64,000 bases of DNA from Neonectria sp. B-13 (taxonomy: Eukaryota > Ascomycota > Sordariomycetes > Hypocreales > Nectriaceae), in assembly GCA_002682825.1 (NCBI GenBank), contig NOKP01000003.1:868001-932000 (forward strand), in the 5' to 3' direction. The notes below the pieces were generated by a model. That model was not told the origin of the DNA. It saw only the letters and a list, made by a program, of their open reading frames with translations, and did no database searches. The translations under genes were made by a program, and so were the position numbers. Below are positions 1 through 12,338 of the stretch, one piece after another. Each line of letters starts with the position of its first letter. The first letter of the stretch is position 1.

Positions 1-1
1 T

Positions 2-1267
2 CACTCGACCCAGGGCTTCCTGGAGCCTCTTTTCCCTGTCGTAGCCAAGGAGCATCCGGATTCTGTCCTCTCGACCGTCCTGACCGCCGTGTCAACGAAG
101 CTCTGGAGTTTGTGGAAAACCCCAACAAACAGCTATCGAACGCCTCATCCTCCGTTTACCAGGGCGTTGAGTCGCCTGCAAGCAGCTCTCAATGATCCCC
201 TCGAGCGGTCAAAGGACAGTACCGTCCTCGGCGCTATCTTGATGCATTTCTACGAGAGCCTCGCTGCTCGATCGACGCACCAGCGTACCATGCGCGCCCA
301 CCAGGACGGGGCTCGTGCATTGCTCGAACATGGCGCCGGGAGCGTCCCGGACTCGGATTGCCGCGCATACTTGAGGAGCTACCTGCGGCACTGTGATGTG
401 TCGACATATATGGAAGTGCAACCGGACGACACCTCGGGCCTGGATGTTTGGTTCGATGCGGGGTGGGACGATTCTATGCCAGCTAACCCGAGTGCAGTCT
501 TGGACCTGATCGGGCTCTCGATTGCCGATTTGCAAAAGAGACTATCCACCTTCATGTGCGGGCTGGCCAAGAATAACCTGGATGGTCTGGCCCTCGCGAC
601 TTGGTGGCAGGACGCTTCGTCCGTTGACGCACAACTCTTGGATTGGGTTCAGTTGGTGCCGGCCTCATGGCAGCCTTATGCAAAACCCGAAGAAGACACC
701 TTTGCTTACTTCGGGTTCTGCGATATATACCCGACCGTCCAGATTGCCACGATCTGGAATGTATGGCGCGTTTGCCGGCTCATGGTCCTGCGGATGGAGC
801 TCTGTCTGCTTGCGAAAGCGCCCCCCGAGGCGCTGCAGCAAACCATCTCGATTGCTACCAAGGAATACAGTTTCCCAGATCCCAATCGCGGCAGGGAGTT
901 GGTGGACTCCATCTGCCGGTCCATGCCGTTTTACCTGGGCAACCGCCAAAATCACGGAGGCATGCACGACTTGGCGGACCCAGCGATAAGAATCCCCAAC
1001 TACCACGACCAAGACTTGGACGAAGCCGTGCGTACGCAGTATCTCCGAGGGGATCAGGCGATGAGTCTCCTCGATTACAAGCGACATATACTAGTTCAAG
1101 GCCCTTCGCACGCACTGCTTCACTTGAATAGCCTGATCAAAGTGCTGTCAAAGGAGGGCGGAGAGCTCATCTGTCGTGGGCTGCGTGGGGACCAAGTCGT
1201 CTGGATACGGGAACAGTTTCTCAGGGTCTGCGAACTTACTGACCCGGTTAGTCGGTTTAACTGGTAG
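2..1267 (+). CDS. Zn2Cys6-type fungal transcription factor, C-terminal part (5' end outside window)
   Basis: The frame is open from the first bases of the window to a TAG at 1265-1267, about 421 codons, so the N-terminus lies upstream. The first ATG-like start inside the window is only a GTG (Val), so the true start is not here. The protein is helical and resembles the 'fungal-specific transcription factor' middle/C-terminal region that follows a Zn2Cys6 DNA-binding domain: a stretch beginning ALSRLQAALND, then an AILMHFYESL helix and a RAHQDGARALLEHG segment, typical of that fold. The zinc cluster itself is not visible, so DNA binding is inferred from the family. Such proteins are nuclear regulators; the targets cannot be told. 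No intron is needed in the visible part and codon use is GC-normal. The gene ends about 160 bp before the RIPed tract begins. Confidence 0.68.
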   Translation, partial: HSTQGFLEPLFPVVAKEHPDSVLSTVLTAVSTKLWSLWKTPTNSYRTPHPPFTRALSRLQAALNDPLERSKDSTVLGAILMHFYESLAARSTHQRTMRAHQDGARALLEHGAGSVPDSDCRAYLRSYLRHCDVSTYMEVQPDDTSGLDVWFDAGWDDSMPANPSAVLDLIGLSIADLQKRLSTFMCGLAKNNLDGLALATWWQDASSVDAQLLDWVQLVPASWQPYAKPEEDTFAYFGFCDIYPTVQIATIWNVWRVCRLMVLRMELCLLAKAPPEALQQTISIATKEYSFPDPNRGRELVDSICRSMPFYLGNRQNHGGMHDLADPAIRIPNYHDQDLDEAVRTQYLRGDQAMSLLDYKRHILVQGPSHALLHLNSLIKVLSKEGGELICRGLRGDQVVWIREQFLRVCELTDPVSRFNW

Positions 1268-1615
1268 TGAATCATATGCATACCTTGCAAGGAGTTAAAG
1301 CAAACTGCGATATGTATCTACCCGCAATATGCCTGACCATGCCTTGCCGTCTTGGGCAAGGTAATAAGTGTTATAACCATTAGACCCTCATTCGAAATTC
1401 ACCTGACCCTGATTAGTGCGACTAACAAGGGAGAACTATAAGGGAATCAATCTAAATTAGATAATATACATACTCAAATTAGGTAACGCCTTGTCGCCGC
1501 CAATGATCGCGCCCCTCCACTCTACTGCTACTACTACTATAACCCTCTATTATACACTCTCCTTAGACCCTCCTATAGCTGTAGCAATGAACTCTTGTAC
1601 AGTTCGTAGAAAACC
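1268..1615. other. 3' flank and transition into RIPed DNA
   Basis: No gene seen. Base composition falls from GC-normal to strongly A+T-rich at about 1430-1500. A small inverted repeat (CCTTGCC/GGCAAGG, 1342-1361) lies just after the regulator gene and could be part of its 3' UTR; nothing more can be supported. Confidence 0.5.
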
Positions 1616-1797
1616 CTATTAGAGGTGCATGTAGGGTTAGGGTTAGGACTATGTTCTAGGGACTTAGTATAATTGTAAGCAGGTAGTAAAAACAGAGAGA
1701 AAGTTCTACAGAAATACTACTATACTAATACATAAGGTAATATAAATATAAATTAATAGAGAAATTTATAATAAATATATAACTAAAGATTATATTA
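1616..1797 (+). repeat. RIPed copy of the repeat found un-mutated at the palindrome centre
   Basis: This stretch aligns along its length with 21145-21341 and with the reverse complement of 43963-44161. Differences from the 43963-44161 copy are mostly C-to-T or G-to-A. The central copy has GGGTCAGGGTCAGG where this copy has GGGTTAGGGTTAGG. The downstream end is cut by the solo LTR at 1803. The nature of the repeat is not known. Confidence 0.7.
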
Positions 1798-1802
1798 TTT
1801 TT

Positions 1803-2171
1803 TATAATAGTTAAGTCTAACCTAAGAGTATAGAATAGGTCTAAGGTGTATAGTTTAATGATTGAGTGGATTAGGATATTATAGTAAGTAATATAGGTTA
1901 TAATAGTAATATATAAAGGTAAGTTATTATATAATTAAGTAGGAGTATTAATAGCTAAAAAGCTTAAGGCTCTTTATCTAAGGGGCTAAATGAATGTATA
2001 TATATATAATATAGAGCAATAATGTCTAGAAATATATTAGTCCTAAAGTACTATTACTCTTAGAGTAATATTATTCTTATAAGTTATAGTCCTTCTATAG
2101 TTAGAGAGAAAAAGTAGGTATATTATAGTTCTACTGGTTATAACTGCTTAGTCCTAACCTAGGTTATAACA
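1803..2171 (-). mobile_element. solo LTR of gypsy family B, reverse orientation
   Basis: Reverse complement matches the 401-bp LTR of element B (22700-23100) after allowing for RIP changes. The outer ends read TATAATAG and TTATAACA, the RIPed forms of TGTAACGG and CCGTGACA. It is flanked on both sides by TTTTT (1798-1802 and 2172-2176), which can be a 5-bp target duplication, although a homopolymer is weak evidence. At 369 bp it has lost about 30 bp. No internal sequence is attached. Confidence 0.7.
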
Positions 2172-2220
2172 TTTTTAATCTTTATATATATATTTTATTC
2201 TTAATATAAAAGGTAAATTA

Positions 2221-2403
2221 TATAAGAGTTAGTATATATAGGGTAAATTAGAAGGTAAAAGTTAAGGTATATTAAGACTTCTACTTAATAAGTATCTTTT
2301 AAGAGCTTGCTAAATAGTTCTAATATAGGTCTTAGGCTAAAGGCTAAGTTATATAACCTAGCTTAGTAAGAACCCTTTAGAGCCCTTAGCTTATCTCCTT
2401 ATA
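2221..2403 (+). repeat. 5' LTR of element C
   Basis: 183 bp, aligned without a length difference to 14606-14788. It starts TATAAGAG and ends TCTCCTTATA, which read as RIPed TG...CA termini. Preceded by AATTA. Confidence 0.72.
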
Positions 2404-2694
2404 ATTATTCCTCTCTTTCTAAAGCTTTATCCTAAAGCTTATAGAGTTCTTACTATTCTATTACTCTTATTAAAACCTAGTAAGAAAAAGAGTAATAATA
2501 GCCTATTTAGAAGTAGCAATCTTATCTTTTTTCCTTTGTATCCTTTATAGAATGCTTAGTATATACTTAGTATATATTTATTATAATTTTCTTTATTTAT
2601 TTATTTATTTATTTTCTATTATTATTTCTCTCTCTTTAGGGCTTTATTCTAAAGTCTTAGGATTTGATTTATTAATAATTATTATTATTCTTTA

Positions 2695-2778
2695 TCTTAT
2701 TTATAAAGGGTTTATTAATCCTATCTTATTTATAGAAGGCTTTATTAATTCTATCTTATTTATAGAGGACTTTTTCTT
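2695..2778 (+). repeat. 30-bp minisatellite in element C, left part
   Basis: About 2.7 degenerate copies of a 30-bp unit built on CTTATTTATAGAGG, related to the longer array at 12756-13010. The stretch happens to be open in one frame, but it is A+T-rich repeat and not a believable gene. Confidence 0.6.
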
Positions 2779-2868
2779 CTATATTATACATTAGTATCTT
2801 TAATATACTCTAGCTATTTATTAAGCTCTTATTAAGTTATAACTCTTAATAAGAACCTTCTATATCTT

Positions 2869-3064
2869 TATAAGAGAATGAATCTATATAGCTAACCTTA
2901 GAGTAAAGCTACTATAGCTATTATAGCTAGGGGCTTAGCCCTATAAGGACTATATAGAGTCCTTAGTGAGTAATCTCTAACTGCTTATAAAGTTAAAGTC
3001 TTATAATATACTAATATCTACTCTTTAAGCCTAATATCTTACTCTAGTTAAACCAACCTTTACA
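2869..3064 (+). repeat. 5' LTR of gypsy A
   Basis: 196 bp, same length as the 3' LTR. It begins TATAAGAG (RIPed TGTAAGAG) and ends CCTTTACA. The shared core includes GGACTATATAGAGTCCTTAG, present in both LTRs. Confidence 0.88.
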
Positions 3065-6000
3065 ATTCTTTAACTTCTATACCTACCTAGGTGATTAGTA
3101 TGAATATTATAGCAATGAAGAATCTATAACTAACTCTAGCGTAGATAATACAACTGCTAACTGCTCTCTAACTAGTAGAAAATCCCTTATAAGGGGAATT
3201 AATAATCAAGGAAGTAATATAAGCTATAGTCCTAGAGGAGCTAGGATAAGATACCCTTCAATCAGTAGAATAACTAATTACAGAAAAAACAGTGAATGAC
3301 TGGGAAGTACTATCCCTAGCTGTATTAGTAGAAGCTATAAAAATCTATCCCTTTTTAGGGAGTTTTATACTACTAAAAGCTATAGATTGCTATCTATCTA
3401 AAAGTAAGACTCCTAATATTTATAATAATAGCTTTTAATATTAGAATTAGTCCTTAATGTATAATAAATACTAAGGCTATTTAAATATTCTATGATTATA
3501 TAGAGAATACTTAGAATCTTAATAATTATACTAAGAGGTATTATAAGAGTTAAATAACTATAGTTAATAGTAATTATATAGAGAATATTTAGAATCCTAT
3601 CTATAATAAAGCTAAGACTAAGAGGAATCTAAGCTATAAGTAGTCATTAGAATGTTTATATAGTAAATAGCTTAATAAATAGAATTTATAAGATAACTTA
3701 TTAAATAACTAGTAACTATTATACTTAAAAGGGACTAGAATAAACCTTCTGTATATAACTACTAACTCTTATAGGATAATACTATAAGAGTTTAGATTAA
3801 TAATTAGATTTATATAATTAAAGTAAGGAATAGCCTTTAAGTAGACTACTTAAATGCTTAAAAGATTAAATAGTTTATAATAAAGTTTAGCTATCTATTA
3901 TAGATATAATAGTATAATTATATAGGGAATCTTATAGAACCTTCTTAGAATGATTTTCTTAACTTTATTTATAAAAGATATATAAACTTATTACTATAAG
4001 ACTAATAGTTATATAATAAACTACTAAAGCTCTAATAGAGTAATAACTAGTTACTAATAAGCTATTTTAGTACTTAGCTTACTATATATACTTTACTAGG
4101 AATAGAAGATTAGGAAAACTAACCTAATCTAGTATACTAGTACTACTATAGCCTAAAGAAACCCTTCTATAGAGAGATAAACTATCTAAAAGTAGATCTT
4201 ATTAATCTCTAAGATATAATAAATAAGGCTAAGAGATTATAGCTATATATATATTATAATAATAAGCCTATATAGAATAATAGCTATAAGTATAACATTT
4301 TGTATAAGGAGTAGGAGGGACCTAGAAAGGCAATATTAAACCATTAGGACTAAGATAAGTAGTTTAGATACTATAGCTTCTTATTGAATAAAGATAGCTT
4401 ATAGAGCCTTAAACTATTATACCCTAGGAATACTTCTACTACCTAGAGACTATAAGATTATTAAATATATAATAGAAGTTCCCTATTTAACATTAAGTGT
4501 TATAACTATAATAAAATAAGATATATATTTATAGATTATAAGCTTCTTTAATGATTATAAAGCTAAAGTACTAAAGGAAGCTACTTTAAGAAGAAAGTTT
4601 AAATACAATTAGTTAATAGCTATATTAAGGATATAGATTTATTAGGAAATAAGTAGACATTAGAGTTACCTTTAAAACCTTAGTACTAAAGCTAAGGATA
4701 ATACCTATTAGATAAATTATTTAAAGCTAAGTAATTATCCTCTAAATATACAAAGAGCAAATAGTCTAAGTAGATATAAATATTTATACTTAGGTTAATA
4801 TTATTAGTATAAAGCTAGTTAAAGAATTAGGCCTTAAAGTACTAAAGGACTAAAAGGTATTAAGCCTTATTAGCTTTAATAAAACTACTATCTTTATACT
4901 ATAGGTCTATTAGTTAATATTCTTTCTAATTGATTCCTAAGGATACCCTTAGAAGATTTAGTAATTATTTACTAAAGTATAATACCCTACTAAGACTAAT
5001 AATCTCTTTCTATTATTAGACTTAATAAGTAAGAAAGATATACTAATTAGTACTTATATATACTTATAGAACTATAAGTTAATTATTCTAGTAGATCTAA
5101 AGACCTTTATAAAAGAGCTAATTAAGAATAATAAGAAAGCTTTTATAATATATATTTATAATATACTATTACTAGATAAGTAGCTAATAGATATACTAAA
5201 TAAGAATATAAGGAATAAACTAGGAACCCTTTCCCTAGAGCTTAAAGAGATAAGTAATGCCTTTAGTAAGCTAGTAGTCAAGGACTTCCCAGTTCTAAAG
5301 AGGGTAAAGTATACTATTAACCTTTAGAAAGAAAAGAAACCTTTATATAGACTATTATACCCTACTAATAGGAAATAAAGTAAGGTCCTAAGAGAATATA
5401 TTAAGGAATACCTTTAGAGCAGTTAGATAGAATAATCCATTAGTAAAGCTAAAGCCTTAATACTCTTTATTCTTAAGAAGGATAATATACTAAGGCTATA
5501 TATAGACTATTAAGGTCTTAATATAATTATAATTAAGAATTATTACTCCTTACTATTAATTAAGGACTTATTAGACTATCTTATAAGAGCTAAGTAGATT
5601 ATAAAGATTAACCTCTAAGATATCTACTATTAAATCTATATTAAGCTTAATAATTACTGAAAGACTATATTCTAAATATACTATAGGTATTTTTAGTATA
5701 TAATTATACTATTTAGATTAATTAATACTCTAGTAATATTCTAAGTATATATTTACTAAGTACTTATTAGACTATTAAATATAATCTATATTATATACTT
5801 AGATAATATTATAATCTACTCTTAAGATAGAGACTAATATATTAAGAATATAAAAGAAGTCTTTTAAAGACTATAAAGTTTCTAACTATATATTAAGCTA
5901 TTTAAGTATATATTTTATTAATAAGAGGTTAAATTTCTTAAGTATATTATTACCTAAGAAAGGATTAAGATAGACCTAAAGAAAGTCTAAGTAGTTATTA

Positions 6001-7424
6001 AATAGCTAATATCTAAGAACTTTAAGAATATTTAAGTTATTTTAGGATTCTATAATTTCTATTAAAAGTTTATACTTAAGTACTCTAAGATTATAGAGCT
6101 ATTTATTATAATACTAAAAGGTAGCTAGAAAGGTTATAAGATAGGTAAATTCTATTGAATAAAGGAATAGGATAAGGCTCTTTAAGAACTAAAGGATACC
6201 TTTTACTCTATAATTATTCTTTAATACTAAAATCTAAAACTCTACTTAAGGATTAAGACTAATACCTTAGCTAAAGCAGTATTAAGCATTCTATCCTAAC
6301 TAATAAATAGGTAGTAGAGACCTATTACCTACTAGTTATAAAAGCTCTTAGAGATAGAATAACATTAGGCTATAGGCTAGTAGGAACTGCTAGCTATTAT
6401 TAAGAGCTTAGAGTACTAAAGTTACTACTTCCTAGGATTAAGTAAGAAATTCATACTACTAATGGATTATATAGCCCTAATAGGTATAGTTTAAGCCTCT
6501 ATATAGGACCTTTAGGGAAGGCTTATTAGATAGGTATATTAATTAGCCCCTTTTAATTTCAAAATATAGTACTAACTAGAAGCTACTAATCTAACTAATA
6601 GGCTATTAAGGCATTTAGACTATATAGTAGGAGAGATAGTATATAAGGATATACTTTCTATATTAGCTAAGAAACTTAACCTAATTAAGGTATTAATATT
6701 AAAAGTCTATTAAATAATTAAGAACTTATTAGATAAGAATAAAACTACTAAGGCATTTATATAGGCTATAAAAGCAAACTTAATAGATAAGAAGCCCTAA
6801 AAAGACTTCTCTCTTTTCAGTTAGCCTTAGGCTAATAGACCTCTTAATATAATATTAGACCTAATGTTTATTTCTATAGTTATTATATACACTAGATAGA
6901 CTATAAGTATAACTACTAAATAGTTAGAAACTGCTTAATAAGAGCTAGCCTCTTTATAATACTATAAGGACTTAATTAAAGCTAAGATTATTATTTTAAA
7001 GTAATATATCCTATGCCTTATTATAAAAGAACTTATAAAAGGTAAAATAGTATTTTTCTTATAATTATTCTATAAGTTAAAAGACTTAGTCTAAAGATTA
7101 TAAGCTAAAGATTAGTTCTATTAATAATAGTTAGTAAAGGTTCAGAAAGTAGCTAAGAACTAGGGATATTACTATTATAATATATAAAGTACTCTTTTCT
7201 TTAAAGGAAGGTTAATAATCCTAGATTAATATATAATAAGATAAAAGATCCTTTACTAATACTATAATAATCTATAGTTAGAATATATAAGAGCTATTAA
7301 GACTTTAGAGCTTATTATATATAAGTTCTATTAAAACTAGATTTCTAAGAATATAAAGGATTATACTTAAAAGTATTAGTAATACTAAAGTATATATACA
7401 TTAAGGCATAAACCTTATAACATA

Positions 7425-7467
7425 CACAATAAGCGAGCGCCTAAAACAAGCGAACGCCCAATTTTTC
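7425..7467 (+). repeat. left terminal inverted repeat of the Fot1-like element
   Basis: 43 bp, begins CACAATAAGCGAGCGCC. Exact reverse complement of 9232-9274. Preceded by the TA target dinucleotide. Confidence 0.95.
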
Positions 7468-7517
7468 TCCCAACCACCATTTTCTATCTTTCAACTAAAT
7501 TTCCTCTACCACAGACC

Positions 7518-9173
7518 ATGCCATTATTAATTAATGAGGCAAATATCAATCTTGCCCTTGAAGCCCTTAAGAAAGACCCTCAATTAAGTCCCTATCGCGC
7601 TTCAGAGATCTTCAAGGTCTCTCATCGTACTCTACGACGCCGACGCGATGGCATCCCTTCGCGACGCGATATTATGGCCAATTCGCGTAAACTATCTGAT
7701 CTAGAGGAACAGACTCTTGTTGAGTATATCCTTGACCTAGATTCCCGAGGATTTCCCCCGCGACTTTGTGATGTGGAAGAAATGGCCAACCGACTGCTTG
7801 CTGACTGTGACGCATCACCTGTTGGTAAGCGCTGGGCTTCTAACTTCGTCAAGTGACAACCAGAGCTTACAATGCGTTTTAATCGTAAATACGATTATCA
7901 GAGAGCTAAATGCGAAGAGCCGGCTACTATTCGCAAGTGGTTCTTGCTCGTGGAGAATATAATCACGAAATATGGTATCACCCTGGCTGATATCTATAAC
8001 TTTGATGAGACTGGCTTTTTAATGGGTATGATCGTAAGCAGTATGGTTGTTATGGGCGTAGAAAGGCGTGGAAGATGGAAATCAGTCCAGCCTGGAAACC
8101 GGGAATGGGTTACAGTCATCTAGGCCATTAATGCGGAAGGCTGGGCAATCTAGCCATTTATTGTAGTTGCAGGCTAATATCACCTCGCCAACTGGTACCA
8201 AGAAAGCAACCTCCTGGGCGATTGGGCTATTGCAACGACCAAAAATGGCTGGACCGACAATGAGACGGGTCTTGAGTGGCTCAAGCACTTCGATCAACAT
8301 ACAAAGACCTGATCAAATGGTCGCTATCGCCTTCTGATCCTCGATGGGCACGAAAGCCACCACTCGACCAAGTTTGAGACATACTGTAAGGATAACAACA
8401 TCGTTATGCTCTGTATGCCGCCTCATTCGTCTCATCTACTCCAGCCTCTTGATGTTGGGTGCTTTGGGCCGCTCAAACACACCTACGGTCGGCAAATAGA
8501 GCATTTGATCAGATGCTCTATAACTCACGTTTCAAAGACTGAGTTCTTTCCGGCCTTTTACGCCGCCTTTCAAGCCACAATGACGAAAAGCAATATCCAG
8601 GGAGGTTTCAGAGGAGCTGGGCTTGTTCCTCTAGATCCAGAAAATGTGCTTTCGAAGCTTGATGTACAGCTACGGACTCCAACACCCGTCGAAGATGAGG
8701 CTAGCCTTCTGGGCCCTTGGGTCTCAAAGACTCCAAAGACTGTCCTAGAGGCTAGCTCTCAGTCTGAATTCCTAAAAAGACGAGTTGAGAGGCACCAGAG
8801 CAGCTCTCCGACATCTATTTTTGAAGCAATTGAGTCTTTTTCTAAGGGAACGAAGGCAATAATGCATCACATGGCACTATTGAAGTCTGAGAACCAAAGT
8901 CTTCGATAGGCGAATGAGACCCTTAGTAGGCGGCGCAGAGCAAAAAGGACACGCCTACATAATGGAGGGAAGATGACTCTAGATGAGGGAAGGGAAGCAA
9001 TTGATCAGAAGGATGTTGATATGCAGCTGGTAGCCGAATCGTCGAGAAGTCGTGGTCAGGGAGGGTCAGCGCAACCGAAGGAAAGGCATTGTAGAACATG
9101 CGGCAAGACCGGTCATAATGCAAGAACATGCCAGATTGTTATAGAGACATCTGGAGAGGAGTATACCGATTAG
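7518..9173 (+). pseudogene. Fot1/Pogo-type transposase with six in-frame stops
   Basis: A single frame of 552 codons runs from ATG 7518 to TAG 9171, broken by stops at 7854 (TGA), 8121 (TAG), 8151 (TAG), 8175 (TAA), 8310 (TGA) and 8907 (TAG). Each differs from a sense codon (CGA, CAG or CAA) by one C-to-T change, and there is no frameshift. Domains in order: a helix-turn-helix with SPYRASEIFKVSHRTLRRR (residues about 24-43), a CENP-B/Tc5-type DNA-binding stretch, and a DDE_1 catalytic core with [17 protein letters not shown] and LLQPLDVGCFGPLK (the three acidic sites are all present). Near the C-terminus is a CCHC knuckle, HCRTCGKTGHNARTC. In an intact state it would cut and paste the element in the nucleus. 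As it stands the first stop leaves only 112 residues, so the copy is non-autonomous unless another copy acts in trans. Confidence 0.92.
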
Positions 9174-9231
9174 TTTTAATTGATTAGATAGTTTATTGTA
9201 ATTTTACTGAAGAATCTGTAATATAGGTAGT

Positions 9232-9274
9232 GAAAAATTGGGCGTTCGCTTGTTTTAGGCGCTCGCTTATTGTG
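9232..9274 (-). repeat. right terminal inverted repeat of the Fot1-like element
   Basis: 43 bp, exact reverse complement of the left repeat, followed by TA at 9275-9276. Confidence 0.95.
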
Positions 9275-12200
9275 TACATTAACTAATTATAATTACTACT
9301 ACTATTAGTATACTTATTCTAAGAAATTAGCTTAGACTTTATTATAGGCTTATTAAATAGTACTTAAGTAGATAGTAAGGAATATAATATAATCCTTATT
9401 ATTATCTATTATATAATAAAGTATATAATATTCCTTCTAATAAAGAAGATACTTAATATAGTATAGATAGTATAGATCTTATATAAATATATAGAATATA
9501 AGTTTAAAGTACTAAAAGGCATTATAAGCAATTAAAATAAGCTTTTTATTAGCTAATTCTAAAAGAATCTAATAAAAGAAAGAGTAATCTATTATTAACT
9601 ATTTACTATATATTATCTATAGATAGATAGATAAATAGAGAGAATAAACTAAGTACTAAAGAAGTACTTTTAACTATATACTAAAGACTCTTTATAATAA
9701 TAGGCTATATAGCTACTAAAAGTAGAATTTATATATAATAATAGTACTTATAGTATTATTAAAATATTATTAATATAAGCTCTATATAAATATTACCTTA
9801 GACTAATAGAGTATATACTAGAATATATAAAGTTAAAAGTATAAAGAGTATAAGAATATATTATAACCTTTTAGTAAATATATATTAAAGCCTTAAAATA
9901 TTAATAGAAAGTAGTAAAATCTTAAGCAAAATACTATAACTAATAATATAAGCTCTAAGAATACTATAAAGAATAGATTATAGGACTATTAATAAGAAAC
10001 TTCTACTTTAAACACTAAAAGCTAGCTCTTAAATTCATTAAAATAGCTATTATAAAAAGAATAGGAAAATAGACCTACTATATATACCTCTTAAAGTAAT
10101 ACTAAAGAATATATAATATGTTTTTTATTACTCTTTTAGAGCTATAGTTAAGTAATAACTAAGTAGTAGCTAAAGGCTTACTAATCTTACTAGAGCTTAA
10201 AGAGGAGAAGAATAAATAGAAAGTAAAGGATATTATAAGTTATAAAGAAAAGATAGGATAAAATTTCTATTAAGTTAAATAGATAGACTAGTTAGTAGAA
10301 TATAATACTTAGGAGCTAGAATAATACTTAGAAAATACCTTAAAGATCCTTTAGTAATATTATAAGTAATAAAGATAGATATATAGAAAGTAGAATAATA
10401 AGTAAATCTATTATTATTAGTACTAAAGGTATAATAAGGGATTATTATCTTAATATTATTTTACTAAAAACCTTATACTTATCTAAAGACTAAGCTCTCT
10501 TACTAGCTTTAAAACCTATATTAAACTATTACTATAAAGAGTTTAAAAATAATATAAGATCCCTTATAAGAACCTAGAAAATATATAAGTTTTAAATAGT
10601 AAAAAACTTAAAACTACTACTAGTAGGATAATTAGGACTATTTTAGTAAATACTTAGAAAATACTAAGTAAGACTAATATAAGTATAGTATTATAAAGAA
10701 TTAAGAGTCTATACTAAGAAATAGAAAGTTTTAACCTTCTTAGTTAAAGAAGAGAAAGTCTTATACTTAGAATTAAAGGTAAAATAGATAGAACTATATA
10801 GAAGGTCTATTAAGAGCTTATTAATAGACTTAAAGAGAATAATAATCTCTTTAGCTATAGTCTTACTTTTTCCTTTATTCTTACTTTTATACTTTTTAAC
10901 CTATTAAGAAGACTTATATATAAGAGGTAAAAGCTCTTTAATTACTTCCTAAGAAGGAGGAATAAGATTATAAGAAGTAAAGATTAAAAGAAATAAGTTA
11001 AAGGACTATATAAGTATTTTAATAATTAAGATATCTATATAATATAATATAAAGCTAATACTTACTCTATAATAAGTAGGAATACTTCTATAGAATAAGA
11101 TAGAATAAAGAGGAATAGGTATATACTCCTTATATATTATATTAACTAAAGTAAGAGTACTAGTACTTATAGTTATAGATTACTTTCTAAGAATACTTTC
11201 CTTCTTAATAGAAAGATCCTTAATAGTCTTAATAATTATAAAATAAGTAAGTACTAGTTATAAGCTATATATAATGCTATTATCCTAGATATAAAAAGGT
11301 TAAATAGCTTTTAAGAGCTATATAAGTTTATTAGGGCTAATAGGTATAATAAGGTAGTATTAGGAAAAGATTAGTAAAGGTCTATTGAATGTATAATAAG
11401 TAAATACCTATTTAAAGTTAGAAGTTAAGTACTATTATTTCCTATATTAAAGTAGTATTCTATATCTATAGAGTAGCTATTATAGTAATATTATCTTACT
11501 ACTTTCACTAAATAACTACTAAGTCTTTAAGAAATAATTAAATATTATATTAAGCAGAAGTAGTATTATATATAGTATACTCTAGATACTAATGACTTAA
11601 GGCTAAAAGAGTAGGATTTTCTATTCCTATAGAATAAAAGCTTTTAGGATTATCCTATAAGTACTTTAAGTATAAAGCATTTTAATATTATTAGATAATA
11701 CTAAGTAATTCTAAGAGGATCTATTAAAAGTTAGTTAGTAAATATATAATAATTATATATAGAATATATTATATTATATTTTTTTATTAGTCTATTTATA
11801 GATTATATACTAATTCTTTAAACTTTTAATAGAATAATAAAGAACTAAAGAATTATATTTCTAGGTAAAGTAATAAAAATAGGGCATTTAGCTAGGAAGT
11901 TATATAGTAAATTCTATATTATTAGTTTAGTACTAGCTTAGTATCTATCTTATTCAAAGAAAGATAAATATTATAATAATAATAGTAAGAGCTTAATAAA
12001 TAGGTAAAAATAAGATAGAATCTAGAGAGGCTAAGAATAGAAGTACTAAGATAGAATAGGGAAATAGTAATAATAGAACATAGAATACTTAAAGAATTAT
12101 AGGTATTAATATAAAAGAAAGAAAGTAATAAAGTAATAAAAAGAAAAAACCTATAAGGGAAATAAATAAGCTAGGTAAATAATACTAAACTATAGGTTAG

Positions 12201-12338
12201 AATAGTCTTACCTTACTATTTACTAATAGTATACTAAATAGGCTACTCTTACTATAACTATAGTAATTAAGACTCTATAATATACTAAGTTATATAATAA
12301 TAATGACTAGAGATTAGCTATTTAAAGAGGGGGATAAT

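Larger units (their letters stand above)
7425..9274 (+). mobile_element. Fot1/Pogo-type (Tc1/mariner superfamily) DNA transposon, 1850 bp
   Basis: It has perfect 43-bp terminal inverted repeats (7425-7467 and 9232-9274) flanked by the TA dinucleotide (7423-7424, 9275-9276), the target duplication of this superfamily. The interior is GC-normal, in sharp contrast to the RIPed gypsy A around it. One transposase frame fills it. It sits in the integrase gene of gypsy A, between the H2C2 zinc-binding region and the catalytic core. Because it is far less mutated than its host, it probably arrived after most of the RIP. Confidence 0.95.
4498..10350 (+). pseudogene. gag-pol remains of gypsy A (zinc knuckle, PR, RT, RNase H, IN, chromodomain)
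   Basis: Many stops, nearly all explainable as C-to-T or G-to-A changes. A CCHC-type knuckle (Cys positions now Tyr) is at 4498-4545. A protease-like stretch runs about 4760-4950. Reverse transcriptase runs about 5440-5840 and is clear: LYIDY, then a KINL.DIYY segment, a FRLINT segment, and IYLDNIIIYS where YLDD is expected. RNase H-like sequence follows at 6030-6500. The H2C2 region of integrase ends at about 7422 (RHKPY). After the DNA transposon the frame resumes with ISLDFIIGL, the first integrase acidic region, then the KLALKFIKI...RIGK integrase C-terminus (10020-10140) and a chromodomain-like stretch (10205-10350). Chromodomains steer integration to heterochromatin in this family. No product can be made. 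Confidence 0.85.

Noticed and set aside
1630..1650. Interstitial telomere repeat (TTAGGG)
   Set aside because: Only about two units, and the clean copy of this repeat has GGGTCA instead, so the motif is best explained by C-to-T mutation.
2552..2794. 80-residue hydrophobic open frame
   Set aside because: It is A+T-rich minisatellite and RIPed DNA; the Ile/Leu/Tyr-rich translation follows from base composition.
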